The translations under genes were made by a program, and so were the position numbers. A DNA stretch of 64,000 nt from Atopobium sp. (GTDB lineage: Bacteria > Actinomycetota > Coriobacteriia > Coriobacteriales > Atopobiaceae). Of the stretch, positions 45,664-54,364 are shown piece after piece (within the stretch, counting starts at the first letter, position 1; each line of letters opens with the position of its first letter). The notes beneath the pieces are model-generated. The model saw nothing but the letters and a program-made list of their open reading frames with translations. It had not been told where the DNA came from and searched no databases. The DNA is taken from the NCBI GenBank assembly GCA_022732885.1, contig JAIJTS010000006.1:23659-87658 (forward strand). The letters run 5' to 3'.

Positions 45664-45698
45664 CAAAAAATCCCCGCTTCACCATAAGAAGCGGGGAT
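45664..45698 (-). terminator. Terminator of the LPXTG gene
   Basis: On the minus strand ATCCCCGCTTC, loop TTATGGT, GAAGCGGGGAT, then TTTTTTG. The stem is perfect. Confidence 0.92.
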
Positions 45699-45729
45699 AG
45701 GTTAGATAGAGAATACAAAAAGTTTTGAA

Positions 45730-47574
45730 TTACTTTTGATGACGATTCTTCATACCTAAAGCAATTGCAGAAACAACACTACCAAAGGTAGTCATAGCTA
45801 CCAATGCAACATTAGAGAAATCTCCAGTGTAAGGAAGCTTAGATTGTTTCTTAGCTGGTTTCTTTGGAGTCTCTGATGGTGGCGTAGTAGGTGTTGTAGG
45901 TGGAACTGAAGGTGGAGTTGTAGGTGGAACTGAAGGTGGAGTTGTTGGAGTTGGAGGAATAGTTGGTGGAATCTCTGTATTGGTGATGGTAAATCCGTCA
46001 GTAGCATCACCGGAGACTTCACTGGTATATCCTGCAGGAACGTCATCTTCTTGTACGGTATAGGCAATCAGGTGACCATCAGCAGTGTCGTAACGAGGAA
46101 GGCCTGTAAAAACAGCATTCCAGTTATTGGTGGCGTCCAAAACAACGGTTTGTGTAGTTGCTACGCCATCTTTATAGAGCTTAGCGGTAACTGGGCCTCC
46201 AATTGTACCAACCCAGGTCTTCTTAACCTTGATATCAACTGAAGGTGATTTCTCATCTTCAATGGTCTTAATAACACCGTTGGTCTCAGATACGGTTAAG
46301 TTGTAGACGTTAGAGTTAAGCTGATATCCGCTAGGAGCAGTGATTTCCTGTACTGTGTAAGCACCTGCTGGAAGTTTTTCTGTTGTAGCAGTGCCATCTT
46401 CACCTGTGGTAATTGTCCATGTTTTAGATGAGTCAGTAGCACTGGTTACCTTAAAGACTGCGCCCGCAAGCTTCTTTGTGTGGTCGTCTTTATCAACCTT
46501 AATGATGCGAATACGAGCTACCAAGGTAGAAGTGCCTTCTCCACCAGAAGTGGCGTTTCTATAGGTCCAGTCAGAGCTGTATTCAGGCTGATCAGAGAAC
46601 ATCTTAATAAGGTTACGAAGGGCAACACCTGGAACGTAGGTGGTGCGATACGTAAATTTGTAGCTTTGGCCATTGCTGAAGTCAACGCTAGAAAGGTCTA
46701 GGTCAAATGACTGACCATCAGGAGAAATGGTAAGCATGTTAGGGGTGATTGGAATCTGATGAGCGGTACCAGGAATCATAGAACCATAGGCATCAAAGTT
46801 GGCGCCCCAAAGTTCAAAAGAGTCTGTTATATAGGTAATGCTTGCAGGAAGATCTCCGCCACCCCAGTCGTACAGATGGTCATGGAGATGAACGCCATTC
46901 AGGTGACCGTTAGAGTAATTGATACGAGTAGTCCACTGAATCTCGTTCGGATTACCCTCGATGACCTTTCCCCATTTAGCAAGATATTCAGTACCAACAG
47001 TACCTGGCTCTGTAAGATCAAAAGTTACAGGAACAATGCGACCTGAAACAGTAAAGTTAACTGTCCTATTATTACCAGTTTGAATTCTGTGATTGCTAAT
47101 GGTAAAGCCAAGGCGAGCAGTACCTCTAAGATCTGTGTGGTTATTAACGTAGTTAGTAAAGACTACGCGCATGGTTCCACCAAAGCCGTCAGTGCCAGGG
47201 CTAACGTGTGCGGTTGCCATAACTTCACCAGTTGTTGCATCAGTAATGTTAAAGGTGGAGGCAGGGTGAGCTGCAGTAAACCTCATAGTTTCTGGCAGCA
47301 CGACATCAAAGTAATCACCTGGCTCAACGTTAGCATTACCAGAAGCATCCCAAGTCATTGCAATGGCATACACATTTGCTTTGTTAACTAGGGTAGTTGG
47401 ATTACCAAAACGATCTTCAATTCTGAAATCTGTAATGGTAGCAACAACTTCTTTTGGATTACCCGTAGCGGTAGCTGCACTTGCAGATTCAGCCAATGCT
47501 GATTTAGCTGAAAAAGGTAGCGCTAGGGCAAGTACCAAAATAAATCCAAAGAGCTTTAACAGTCGTTTGTTCAT
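45730..47574 (-). CDS. LPXTG-anchored adhesin with collagen-binding-like and SpaA/Cna-B domains
   Basis: A 614-residue surface protein. It has a signal peptide (residues 1-31, ending SALAES) and an adhesin-type Ig-like region to about residue 330, similar in plan to collagen-binding MSCRAMMs. A SpaA domain (RIRIIKVDKDDHTKKLAGAVF) and a Cna-B domain (DIKVKKTWVGT...YTVQEDDVPAGY) follow. Next come Pro/Thr repeats of PPSVPPTT type, a LPYTGD sortase signal, a membrane helix and the charged KNRHQK tail. The start is the ATG ending at 47574. No sortase or pilus subunit adjoins, so it is probably a housekeeping-sortase substrate that mediates attachment. Confidence 0.9.
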   Translation of the reverse strand: MNKRLLKLFGFILVLALALPFSAKSALAESASAATATGNPKEVVATITDFRIEDRFGNPTTLVNKANVYAIAMTWDASGNANVEPGDYFDVVLPETMRFTAAHPASTFNITDATTGEVMATAHVSPGTDGFGGTMRVVFTNYVNNHTDLRGTARLGFTISNHRIQTGNNRTVNFTVSGRIVPVTFDLTEPGTVGTEYLAKWGKVIEGNPNEIQWTTRINYSNGHLNGVHLHDHLYDWGGGDLPASITYITDSFELWGANFDAYGSMIPGTAHQIPITPNMLTISPDGQSFDLDLSSVDFSNGQSYKFTYRTTYVPGVALRNLIKMFSDQPEYSSDWTYRNATSGGEGTSTLVARIRIIKVDKDDHTKKLAGAVFKVTSATDSSKTWTITTGEDGTATTEKLPAGAYTVQEITAPSGYQLNSNVYNLTVSETNGVIKTIEDEKSPSVDIKVKKTWVGTIGGPVTAKLYKDGVATTQTVVLDATNNWNAVFTGLPRYDTADGHLIAYTVQEDDVPAGYTSEVSGDATDGFTITNTEIPPTIPPTPTTPPSVPPTTPPSVPPTTPTTPPSETPKKPAKKQSKLPYTGDFSNVALVAMTTFGSVVSAIALGMKNRHQK

Positions 47575-48112
47575 AAGGACTCCTTTGTTATGGACTCGTT
47601 TATTTTGTAACAAACTAGGTAGAATTTATTTGAGAATCTGTATATATCTATTTTGCTTTTAAACTGTTAAATTATTTATGCAGGTACATGCGTTTTTGAG
47701 AAATTTTTTATACAAAATTTAAATAAAGTCCAGTTAAATTCATAGTATCTTCACAATACCAAAAATAGTGATAAATATATAAATAATAGATAACTATATT
47801 GAGAATGGATATTTTTTATTTATATATTACGGTAATTAAAATTTGTCTATTTCAGGTATATGTGAGAGACAAATCACCATTTATTTCAGCATATGTGAAG
47901 TTCAATAACTATGTTTATTCTCACACAGCACTTATGTACCTATAGATTAAGAAGACTTTTTGGTACGTGTAATCTCTCGTGGTGTTAATGGCTGGTTGAA
48001 GGTATTATTAATAGGAATAAATTCGTGGTAGAGATATGTGTCCATACGTGCGCTCACACGCGTCGGCGCAGAATCCAAGAGTGACCGGGAAACCGGAGAA
48101 GCGGAGTCATGC
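47575..48112. other. AT-rich intergenic region between adhesin and guaA
   Basis: It separates two divergent genes and should hold both promoters. I see no gene, RNA gene or clear riboswitch. The 47680-47900 part is strongly AT-rich, consistent with regulation of the adhesin. Confidence 0.5.
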
Positions 48113-49702
48113 ATGAGCAAGTCCAGGCCAAAGCAGTTTGTTGCAGTTCTAGACTTTGGTGCCCAGTACGGCCAGTTAATTGCACGTCGCGTGCGCGATC
48201 TTAACGTCTACTCCGAGATTGTTCCTTGTGATATTTCTGCAGATGAGCTTCGTGAGCTCAATCCATCTGCGCTTATTTTGTCCGGCGGCCCTGCTTCCGT
48301 CTACGCCGAGGACGCTCCAAAGATTGACCCAGAGATTCTGGAGCTTGGCCTTCCTGTCTTTGGTTTCTGCTATGGACAGCAGATTATGGCGCTTACCCTG
48401 GGTGGCACCGTTGGACATACCGAGAAGGGCGAGTATGGCCCAGCTCATCTGACCCGTGCAGGTGAGAGCCGTATTTTTGACGGCACTGCTGAGCAGCAGA
48501 CCGTTTGGATGAGCCACCGCGATGCTGTGTCTGAGGTCCCAGAGGGCTTTACCGTTACCGCTTCTACTGATGTTTGCCCTATTGCAGCTATGGAAAACGC
48601 TGCTAAGAACCTGTATTCCACTCAGTTCCATCCAGAGGTCAACCACACCGAGTGCGGTTCTCAGATGCTTTCTAACTTCCTGTTCAATATCTGTGGTTTT
48701 GAGAAGACGTGGATCATGGACAACATCATTGAGCAGAAAGTGGAGGAGATTCGCCAGCAGGTCGGCGATGGCCGCGTTATTTTGGCACTTTCCGGCGGCG
48801 TTGACTCTTCTGTTGTTGCCGCTCTTGTCCACCGTGCTATCGGTGATCAGCTTACCTGTGTTTTTGTGAACCACGGCATGCTCCGTAAGGGTGAGCCAGA
48901 GATGGTTGAGCAGGTCTTCCGCAAGCAGTTCAACGTGCCTCTGATTCACGTTCACGCAGAGGAGCGCTACGCTAAGCTTCTGGCTGGCGTTACCGAGCCA
49001 GAGATGAAGCGTCGCCTGATTGGTACTGAGTTCTGGAAGGTCTTCTTTGACGAGGCTCAGAAGCTGGACGGTGTTCAGTTCCTGGCACAGGGCACCATTT
49101 ATCCTGACATTATTGAGTCTGGCGCTCGCAAGACGGGCGGCAAGGCTGCAACCATCAAGAGCCACCATAACCTGATTCCGTTCCCAGAGGGCGTTCACTT
49201 TGACCTGATTGAGCCTCTGGATCATTTCTTCAAGGACGAGGTCCGTGCGCTGGGCGTTTCTCTTGGTCTGCCAGAGAATCTTGTCTACAGACAGCCATTC
49301 CCAGGTCCTGGCCTTGCTATCCGCATCATTGGCGACGTTACCCCAGAAAAGCTGGAGATTCTCCGCAACGCCGACGCTATTGTCCGTGAAGAGATTGATG
49401 CTTACAACGCTCAGCTTTTTGACGAGACAGGCGATCGTAACTCCGAGCACAGCGTGTGGCAGTACTTTGCAGTACTACCCGACATTAAGTCCGTTGGTGT
49501 AATGGGTGACGAGCGTACATATGCTCGTCCAGTTATCCTGCGTGCTGTTGAGTCGAGCGACGCTATGACCGCTGACTGGGCAAAGCTTCCTTACGAGTTG
49601 CTGACTCGCATTTCTTCTCGTATTGTCAGTGAAGTTGCCGGTGTTAACCGTGTAGCCTACGACATCACTCCAAAGCCACCTGCGACTATTGAGTGGGAGT
49701 AG
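48113..49702 (+). CDS. guaA: GMP synthase (glutamine-hydrolysing)
   Basis: A 529-residue enzyme that aminates XMP to GMP. The class I amidotransferase domain shows FGFCYGQQIMAL (catalytic Cys) and STQFHPEVNHTE (His, Glu). The ATP-pyrophosphatase loop is ALSGGVDSSVVA, and the C-terminus ends KPPATIEWE. ATG 48113 follows GCGGAG. The last 283 bases are duplicated at 53757-54040 with about 92% identity. Two residues here (GDERTY, EVAGVN) differ from the more usual GDGR and EVPGVN kept in the displaced copy, and no terminator follows here. The 3' end therefore appears to have been supplied by an inserted island. Confidence 0.95.
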   Translation: MSKSRPKQFVAVLDFGAQYGQLIARRVRDLNVYSEIVPCDISADELRELNPSALILSGGPASVYAEDAPKIDPEILELGLPVFGFCYGQQIMALTLGGTVGHTEKGEYGPAHLTRAGESRIFDGTAEQQTVWMSHRDAVSEVPEGFTVTASTDVCPIAAMENAAKNLYSTQFHPEVNHTECGSQMLSNFLFNICGFEKTWIMDNIIEQKVEEIRQQVGDGRVILALSGGVDSSVVAALVHRAIGDQLTCVFVNHGMLRKGEPEMVEQVFRKQFNVPLIHVHAEERYAKLLAGVTEPEMKRRLIGTEFWKVFFDEAQKLDGVQFLAQGTIYPDIIESGARKTGGKAATIKSHHNLIPFPEGVHFDLIEPLDHFFKDEVRALGVSLGLPENLVYRQPFPGPGLAIRIIGDVTPEKLEILRNADAIVREEIDAYNAQLFDETGDRNSEHSVWQYFAVLPDIKSVGVMGDERTYARPVILRAVESSDAMTADWAKLPYELLTRISSRIVSEVAGVNRVAYDITPKPPATIEWE

Positions 49703-49774
49703 GGAAATTCTTTAGTTATGGGGGTATAAATCGTTTTTGAGATAAAAAATACCCCAATAAACCTCTAATTTGAT

Positions 49775-49806
49775 ATACTGGCTCCAATGAAGATTGGAGC
49801 CAGTAT
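49775..49806 (+). promoter_or_regulatory. Inverted repeat over the ATPase start
   Basis: ATACTGGCTCCAAT (49775-49788) and ATTGGAGCCAGTAT (49793-49806) are perfect complements around GAAG. The right arm carries the ribosome site GGAG and runs into the ATG at 49805. It may be an operator or a translation-blocking hairpin. Confidence 0.65.
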
Positions 49807-51037
49807 GCGTTTGTTTCCTAGAGAAAACTACCTGAAAAAGATTCGCGGCTTTTACCATGACGAAGGGATGATCAAGGTCATCACCGGCGTCCGCCGCTGC
49901 GGCAAATCCTGCCTCATGCAGTGCATCGCCGAAGAGCTGAGGGCAGAAGGCGTCGATGACGAGCACATCGTCTTTTTCGACCTAGATCGATACGGGTACC
50001 GATTCGTCAAAGCCCCAGAACAGCTCGAGGCCCTCATCAAGCCTTTGCTCGCCATCTCGGGGACAAAATACCTTTTCATCGACGAGGTACAAAACGTCGA
50101 GGGCTTCGAGGACGTGCTCAACGGGTTTCGCACCGAGGGTGGCTTCTCCATCTTCATCACCGGGTCGAACTCCTATCTGCTTTCAGGAGAGCTGGCCACG
50201 AAGCTAACCGGGCGCTACATCGAATTCGAGATGCAGACGCTAGACTTTGGCGAGTATTGCCAGATGAAACGCTTCTTGGGACTGCCCGTGAATCCGAATC
50301 CGGTCGCGGAGTTCGATGCGTATATCCTCGAGGGTGGCTTCCCAAAAACGATGGATTACCCCCGGCTCGCCGACAAGCGCGCTTACGTCGCGGCGGTAAT
50401 CAAGGAAATCTTTGAGAAGGACATCCGCAGACGCGTGAAGATCAAGAACGTCTCCGTGTTCAACCATGTGCGTGACTACGTCATCAACAACTTTGGTGCC
50501 ACCACGTCGCTTACGAACATCCAGTCCGACCTTGAGAGCAAGCAGGGCGTAAAGGTCAAGCGCGAGACGCTTGCGCGATACCTCCAAATTCTCGAAGATG
50601 CGAAGATCATCAGTAAGTGCGTCCGCTTCGACCTTAAGTCGCGAAAATCACTGCGGGGCGAGCAAAAGTATTACCTGGCGGACTTGAGCTTCTACTTTGC
50701 CCTCAATACCGACAACCGCATCAACTATGGGCCCGTCCTCGAGAATATCGTTTATCGCTATGCTCTCGCGCAGGGTTGCAAGGTCAGCGTCGGACGCATT
50801 GGAAAGCTGGAATGTGACTTCATCCTCAGAAACCCTGAGATGGGCTATGCATACGTTCAGGTCGCAATGACCATTATGGCCGACCGGTCCACCGAGGAGC
50901 GCGAATATCGACCGTTCGAGCAGATTAAAGACAACTACCCCAAGTACCTGTTGACTCGAAACGATCCCATTCAGCAAAGGGACGGCATCATTCATGCCAA
51001 CATCCCCGAGTTCATGCAGGAAGGTAGAACCTTCTGA
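49805..51037 (+). CDS. AAA ATPase with DUF4143 C-terminal domain
   Basis: A 410-residue ATP-binding protein. Walker A is ITGVRRCGKSCLM (residues about 26-38), Walker B is YLFIDEVQN, and the sensor is FITGSNSYLLSGELATKLTGRYIEFEMQTLDFGEY. The C-terminal half (YILEGGFPKTMDY, ENIVYRYALAQGCKVSVGRIGKLECDFIL) is a DUF4143/PD-(D/E)XK-like domain. These proteins are common in gut bacteria and often in variable regions; their role is not established. ATG 49805 has GGAG in position; ATG 49787 also lies in frame. GC-rich codons and no octamer support foreign origin. Confidence 0.85.
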   Translation: MRLFPRENYLKKIRGFYHDEGMIKVITGVRRCGKSCLMQCIAEELRAEGVDDEHIVFFDLDRYGYRFVKAPEQLEALIKPLLAISGTKYLFIDEVQNVEGFEDVLNGFRTEGGFSIFITGSNSYLLSGELATKLTGRYIEFEMQTLDFGEYCQMKRFLGLPVNPNPVAEFDAYILEGGFPKTMDYPRLADKRAYVAAVIKEIFEKDIRRRVKIKNVSVFNHVRDYVINNFGATTSLTNIQSDLESKQGVKVKRETLARYLQILEDAKIISKCVRFDLKSRKSLRGEQKYYLADLSFYFALNTDNRINYGPVLENIVYRYALAQGCKVSVGRIGKLECDFILRNPEMGYAYVQVAMTIMADRSTEEREYRPFEQIKDNYPKYLLTRNDPIQQRDGIIHANIPEFMQEGRTF

Positions 51038-51105
51038 ACGGGATGGAGTTTGACTGTTGATGAGCGTCTGCAGAGTAGAAAACTCTCGTAAGATAAATTT
51101 CTGAA

Positions 51106-51429
51106 GTGGCCGTAGGAGGGGATATAGATAAGAATCGAGTAATGGCATTTACAGATGCGATTATCGCTATTGCAGCAACAATCATTGTTCTGGAAATGAA
51201 GGTGCCGGAAGATGGATTTACCATCGCAGCTCTTCTTGTCCAGTGGCCAATTTTTGCGGCCTATGCAGTTAGCTATTTTTTGATTTATCTTGCCTGGCGG
51301 TCTCATCGTAATGCATTCCAAAAAGCGGATGTCCTGACAACGGGGACGTATCTTATTAATGGTATCTGGTTGTTTCTTCTTACGCTGGTGCCGTTTGGAA
51401 CAGGTATGTATTTCAAACTAATCGTCTAA
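51106..51429 (+). pseudogene. TMEM175-like potassium channel, N-terminal fragment
   Basis: It encodes 107 residues of a TMEM175/DUF1211 membrane protein, recognised by NRVMAFTDAIIAIAATIIVLEMKVP (family start motif) and the following helices YAVSYFLIYLAWRSHRNAF and INGIWLFLLTLVPFGTG. Complete proteins run to about 200 residues, so the second half is missing. It stops four codons before, and in the same frame as, the sirtuin fragment. A deletion therefore probably joined the two genes near 51400-51433. Confidence 0.75.
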
Positions 51430-51435
51430 CAGGTC

Positions 51436-51753
51436 ATGAATTTGCGTGTTGATAGTACCTTCGTTGAGGATCGCGGCTGGCACGAGGCCAGCTGGCGCTA
51501 TCAGCGCTTCATCGATGAGCATCGCAGTGGCAAGGTGCTTTACCTGGAGCTTGGCGTGGGTGAAAACACTTCGAGTATCATTAAATACCCCTTCTGGCAT
51601 GCGACGCACTCTAACGTGCGTGCTACCTATTCCTGTATTAACATGGGTGAAACTTACAGGCCTGCCGGCATCCGCAAGCGTTCCATCCTTCTAAACGAGG
51701 ACATTGACCGCACGCTTGCCGACCTGTTGAATGCAATAGAAATGGAGCCGTAA
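51436..51753 (+). pseudogene. SirTM-type sirtuin, C-terminal fragment
   Basis: 105 residues matching the end of class M sirtuins, the bacterial protein ADP-ribosyltransferases: MNLRVDSTFVEDRGWHEA, then SGKVLYLELGVGENTSSIIKYPFW and a C-terminal NINxxE-like stretch. The NAD-binding Rossmann core and catalytic His are gone. The stop is one base before the macrodomain gene, so this was the sirtuin-macro operon of which only the hydrolase remains whole. Confidence 0.75.
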
Positions 51754-51754
51754 C

Positions 51755-52540
51755 GTGAACGCAGAACGCAAAGTGGACCTGCTTCGTCAGACCGTGGCTG
51801 AGCTGTGCGATGAGCGCGGCACTAAGCCGCCTGTCACCACCGACACTGATAAGCTGTGGACGGCGTTTCGCTCCCTGGTGAATACGCGCCCACCGTGGCC
51901 AGCAAAGCCCGCCTGGCTCGCCTTGCAAGATGAACTCCTTCAAGGCCTGATTGCCGAGACGGAAGTATCGACGCTTGGCTCCGCAGAACCTAGCCCGCTG
52001 GACGAGCGCGTTTTTTTGTGGCGCGGCGACATCACAACGCTGGCTGTTGACGCCATCGTGAACGCAGCCAATAGTCAGATGCTGGGCTGCTGGGTGCCGG
52101 GACACTACTGCATCGACAACGCCATCCATACCTATTCGGGTGTGCAGCTGAGGGCTGAATGTGCTCGTATCATGGAAAAACAGGGAGCTGAGGAGCCGAC
52201 CGGCATGGCGAAGATAACATCCGCCTACAACCTTCCCTGTAAGCGCATCATCCATACGGTTGGCCCTATTGCCAATGGCAACCCGACCGACCTACATCGC
52301 ACCCAGTTGGCTTCTTGCTACACGAACTGTCTCAACCTTGCAGCCAGTGAAGACCTAGCCTCCATCGCCTTTTGTTGTATCAGCACGGGAGCGTTTGGCT
52401 TTCCCCAAAGGGAGGCTGCCCAGATAGCCATACGCACGGTCACGGAATGGCTCGGGACGCACGGTGGCGAAATGTGCGTCGTTTTCAACGTGTTCTTAGA
52501 ATCCGATGAAAGGATATATAAAGAGCTACTAGGACTGTAG
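51755..52540 (+). CDS. Zinc-dependent macrodomain protein-ADP-ribose hydrolase
   Basis: A 261-residue MacroD-type hydrolase of the SirTM-linked zinc class. Evidence: VDAIVNAANSQMLGCWVPGHYCIDNAIHTYSGVQLR (ADP-ribose binding and the Cys-His-Cys zinc site), ITSAYNLPCKRIIHTVGP, and AFCCISTGAFGFPQREAAQIA. An N-terminal helical part of about 75 residues is usual in this class. It removes ADP-ribose added by the partner sirtuin, which in Firmicutes works with a lipoylated GcvH-like protein in oxidative stress. Here the partner is truncated. The start is GTG 51755. Confidence 0.88.
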   Translation: MNAERKVDLLRQTVAELCDERGTKPPVTTDTDKLWTAFRSLVNTRPPWPAKPAWLALQDELLQGLIAETEVSTLGSAEPSPLDERVFLWRGDITTLAVDAIVNAANSQMLGCWVPGHYCIDNAIHTYSGVQLRAECARIMEKQGAEEPTGMAKITSAYNLPCKRIIHTVGPIANGNPTDLHRTQLASCYTNCLNLAASEDLASIAFCCISTGAFGFPQREAAQIAIRTVTEWLGTHGGEMCVVFNVFLESDERIYKELLGL

Positions 52541-52573
52541 TCGTAGCAGCTCTTTGATGATCGTTGCATACGG

Positions 52574-52669
52574 CAAAATAGTCCTGGAGTGGATGCACGC
52601 AAGTATGGTAAGCAGTGGACTGTTAACTGTGATGCTATGTTGCGCGAGTACGGCAACCCTGTGTGCTAA
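52574..52669 (+). pseudogene. Decayed gene tail, copy A
   Basis: A 30-codon remnant reading QNSPGVDARKYGKQWTVNCD then AMLREYGNPVC and a stop, with no start upstream. A second copy is at 58421. It resembles the tail of a small DNA-binding protein (ARKYGKQW, then a Leu-Arg-Glu-Tyr-Gly segment), but the family is uncertain. Confidence 0.55.
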
Positions 52670-52691
52670 GAGCTGCAAATACTCAATTTCA

Positions 52692-52723
52692 AATACTGTC
52701 CATTTCAGTGGACAGTATTTTTT
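52692..52723 (+). terminator. Terminator after remnant A
   Basis: AATACTGTCC, loop ATTTCAGT, GGACAGTATT, then TTTT. The stem is perfect at 10 bp. Confidence 0.9.
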
Positions 52724-52744
52724 ATGTCATTCAGTTGTTGAATA

Positions 52745-52806
52745 TTGCCGTTATCGGCAATAAACAGCCTCCTTTGTTATAATAATCTCACCAGTTTTTG
52801 CCGATA
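52745..52806 (+). promoter_or_regulatory. fic promoter with TTGCCG palindrome
   Basis: TTGCCGTTATCGGCAA (52745-52760), a -10 TATAAT at 52778-52783, and a half-site TTGCCGATA at 52798-52806 just before the ribosome site. The same motif pair stands at 58556 and 58609. Binding by the Fic protein's own helix-turn-helix is plausible. Confidence 0.6.
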
Positions 52807-52821
52807 GGGAGGTGAAGCTCG

Positions 52822-53721
52822 ATGGGATTTCTTTCCGCAGCAGAGATTGCTGAGCTCTGGGGCATATCCGAGAGAAGTGTACGTAATTATTGCGCTAATG
52901 GCCGTGTGCCAGGTGCTTTTCTCGTGGGAAAGACTTGGAACATTCCAGCTGATGCGGTAAAACCTTCTCGAAAAAATGCTAAGACGCCTTCAACAAGTCC
53001 GCTGCTTTCGCGCTTGATTGAAGAAAAGTCCTCAAAAATAAAAGGTGGTATTTACCATAAGATTCAGGTTGAGCTTACCTACAACTCTAATCATATTGAG
53101 GGAAGCAAGCTCTCTCTTGATCAGACACGCATGATTTTTGAAACGGCAACCATCGGTGTTGAAGAAAATCCTGTTCACATTGATGACATTGTAGAAACTC
53201 AGAACCACTTCCGCGCTATTGATTACGTGATTGACCATGCAAAAGACCCTCTTACAGAGGTTATCATCAAAGAACTTCACCGTATTCTTAAAACAGGAAC
53301 TACAGATTCTGCAAAGGACTGGTTTGCTGTTGGTGATTACAAACGCCTACCAAATGAGGTCGGTGGGCGAGAAACCACTCTTCCAGAAAATGTTGCTAAA
53401 GAGATGAAATCGCTGTTAAAGGCTTATAACTCAAACAGCTTTCATTCCTTTGAAGACATCGTTGATTATCATGTTCGTTTTGAGCGCATTCATCCATTCC
53501 AAGACGGTAACGGACGTGTCGGCAGGTTAATCATGCTTAAAGAATGCCTTGCCCATAATGTTGTCCCGTTCGTAATTGCTGACGACATGAAGTCTTTCTA
53601 CTATCGAGGGCTTTCTAAATGGGATAAGGAGAATGGGTATCTTCTTGATACGTGCCTTACAGCTCAAGATAGATTCAAAGCCACGCTGGATTACTTCCGA
53701 ATTCCGTACGGTGATAAGTAG
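52822..53721 (+). CDS. Fic-domain protein with N-terminal helix-turn-helix
   Basis: A 299-residue protein. Residues about 3-50 are an excisionase/MerR-like DNA-binding region (LSAAEIAELWGISERSVRNYC, GAFLVGKTWNIP). The inhibitory helix motif SNHIEG (pattern S/T-x-x-x-E-G/N) lies near residue 92, so this is a self-inhibited class II Fic. The catalytic motif is HPFQDGNGRVGR near residue 225. Such enzymes AMPylate target proteins. ATG 52822 follows GGGAGGTG. It contains one GGCGAGAAAC site, the only one in the island. Confidence 0.92.
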   Translation: MGFLSAAEIAELWGISERSVRNYCANGRVPGAFLVGKTWNIPADAVKPSRKNAKTPSTSPLLSRLIEEKSSKIKGGIYHKIQVELTYNSNHIEGSKLSLDQTRMIFETATIGVEENPVHIDDIVETQNHFRAIDYVIDHAKDPLTEVIIKELHRILKTGTTDSAKDWFAVGDYKRLPNEVGGRETTLPENVAKEMKSLLKAYNSNSFHSFEDIVDYHVRFERIHPFQDGNGRVGRLIMLKECLAHNVVPFVIADDMKSFYYRGLSKWDKENGYLLDTCLTAQDRFKATLDYFRIPYGDK

Positions 53722-53756
53722 GTTTAACTGCTTTTCTTGTTTTAATGTTAAAGTGC

Positions 53757-54040
53757 TTGACGAGACAGGCGATCGTAACTCCGAGCACAACGTTTGGCAG
53801 TACTTTGCGGTACTACCCGACATTAAATCCGTTGGTGTCATGGGTGACGGGCGCACGTATGCTCGTCCAGTTATCCTGCGCGCCGTTGAGTCGAGCGATG
53901 CTATGACCGCTGACTGGGCAAAGCTTCCTTACGAGCTGCTGACCCGCATTTCTTCTCGCATCGTCAGCGAGGTTCCTGGCGTTAACCGCGTAGCCTATGA
54001 CATCACACCAAAGCCACCTGCGACTATTGAGTGGGAGTAG
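53757..54040 (+). pseudogene. Displaced 3' end of guaA
   Basis: The last 94 codons of guaA from the internal GACGAGACAGG to KPPATIEWE and the stop, without 5' part. About 23 of 283 bases differ from the intact gene, nearly all at third positions; three residues differ (N for S, G for E, P for A). GDGR and EVPGVN are the usual GuaA residues, suggesting that this is the original host end. The terminator just after supports that. Confidence 0.88.
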
Positions 54041-54059
54041 TTGAAATCTAGCGTTTTCG

Positions 54060-54095
54060 AGTCCCTGACCTGCACCAACGAGTCAGGGGCTTTTC
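54060..54095 (+). terminator. Original guaA terminator
   Basis: AGTCCCTGAC, loop CTGCACCAACGA, GTCAGGGGC, then TTTTCG. It follows the displaced guaA end 20 bases after the stop. Confidence 0.8.
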
Positions 54096-54364
54096 GTTTG
54101 GCAACCTCTGGGCAACCCTTACGGCCACATGCCGTGACTCGCATCAGCCCCAATCAAAGCCCGCGATGCCTCTGCTTGCGCTGCCCGAGCGTGGAAATCC
54201 GGACGCACGAGCGTGGATTTTCGGACGTCTGATGAATGAGAGTAGATAATCTCCCGTTTTGAGGGTAGTGTCGCGAATGTTGATGTAGGGCTCGGTTCTC
54301 GAGGGTGGCCGCAGGCTGCCCGAGGAACCGAGAATCACCTGGAATGCCGTCGTTCTAGCGCATG

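Larger units (their letters stand above)
49419..54040. mobile_element. Genomic island at the 3' end of guaA
   Basis: A 33-base exact repeat beginning TTGACGAGACAGGCGATCG occurs at 49419 (inside guaA) and at 53757. After each copy the guaA 3' end runs to the stop, diverging to about 92%. Between them lie an AAA ATPase gene, two gene fragments, a macrodomain gene, a decayed tail and a fic gene. The native guaA terminator (54060) stands after the second copy. This is what integration within guaA with a replacement 3' end would leave. No integrase or conjugation gene remains, so the island is probably not self-mobile. Confidence 0.7.

Noticed and set aside
47575..48112. Purine riboswitch before guaA
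   Set aside because: I could not form the conserved three-way junction or find its core bases in the leader.
49703..53756. Prophage or conjugative element in guaA
   Set aside because: No integrase, excisionase, capsid, relaxase or secretion gene; only accessory genes and fragments remain.
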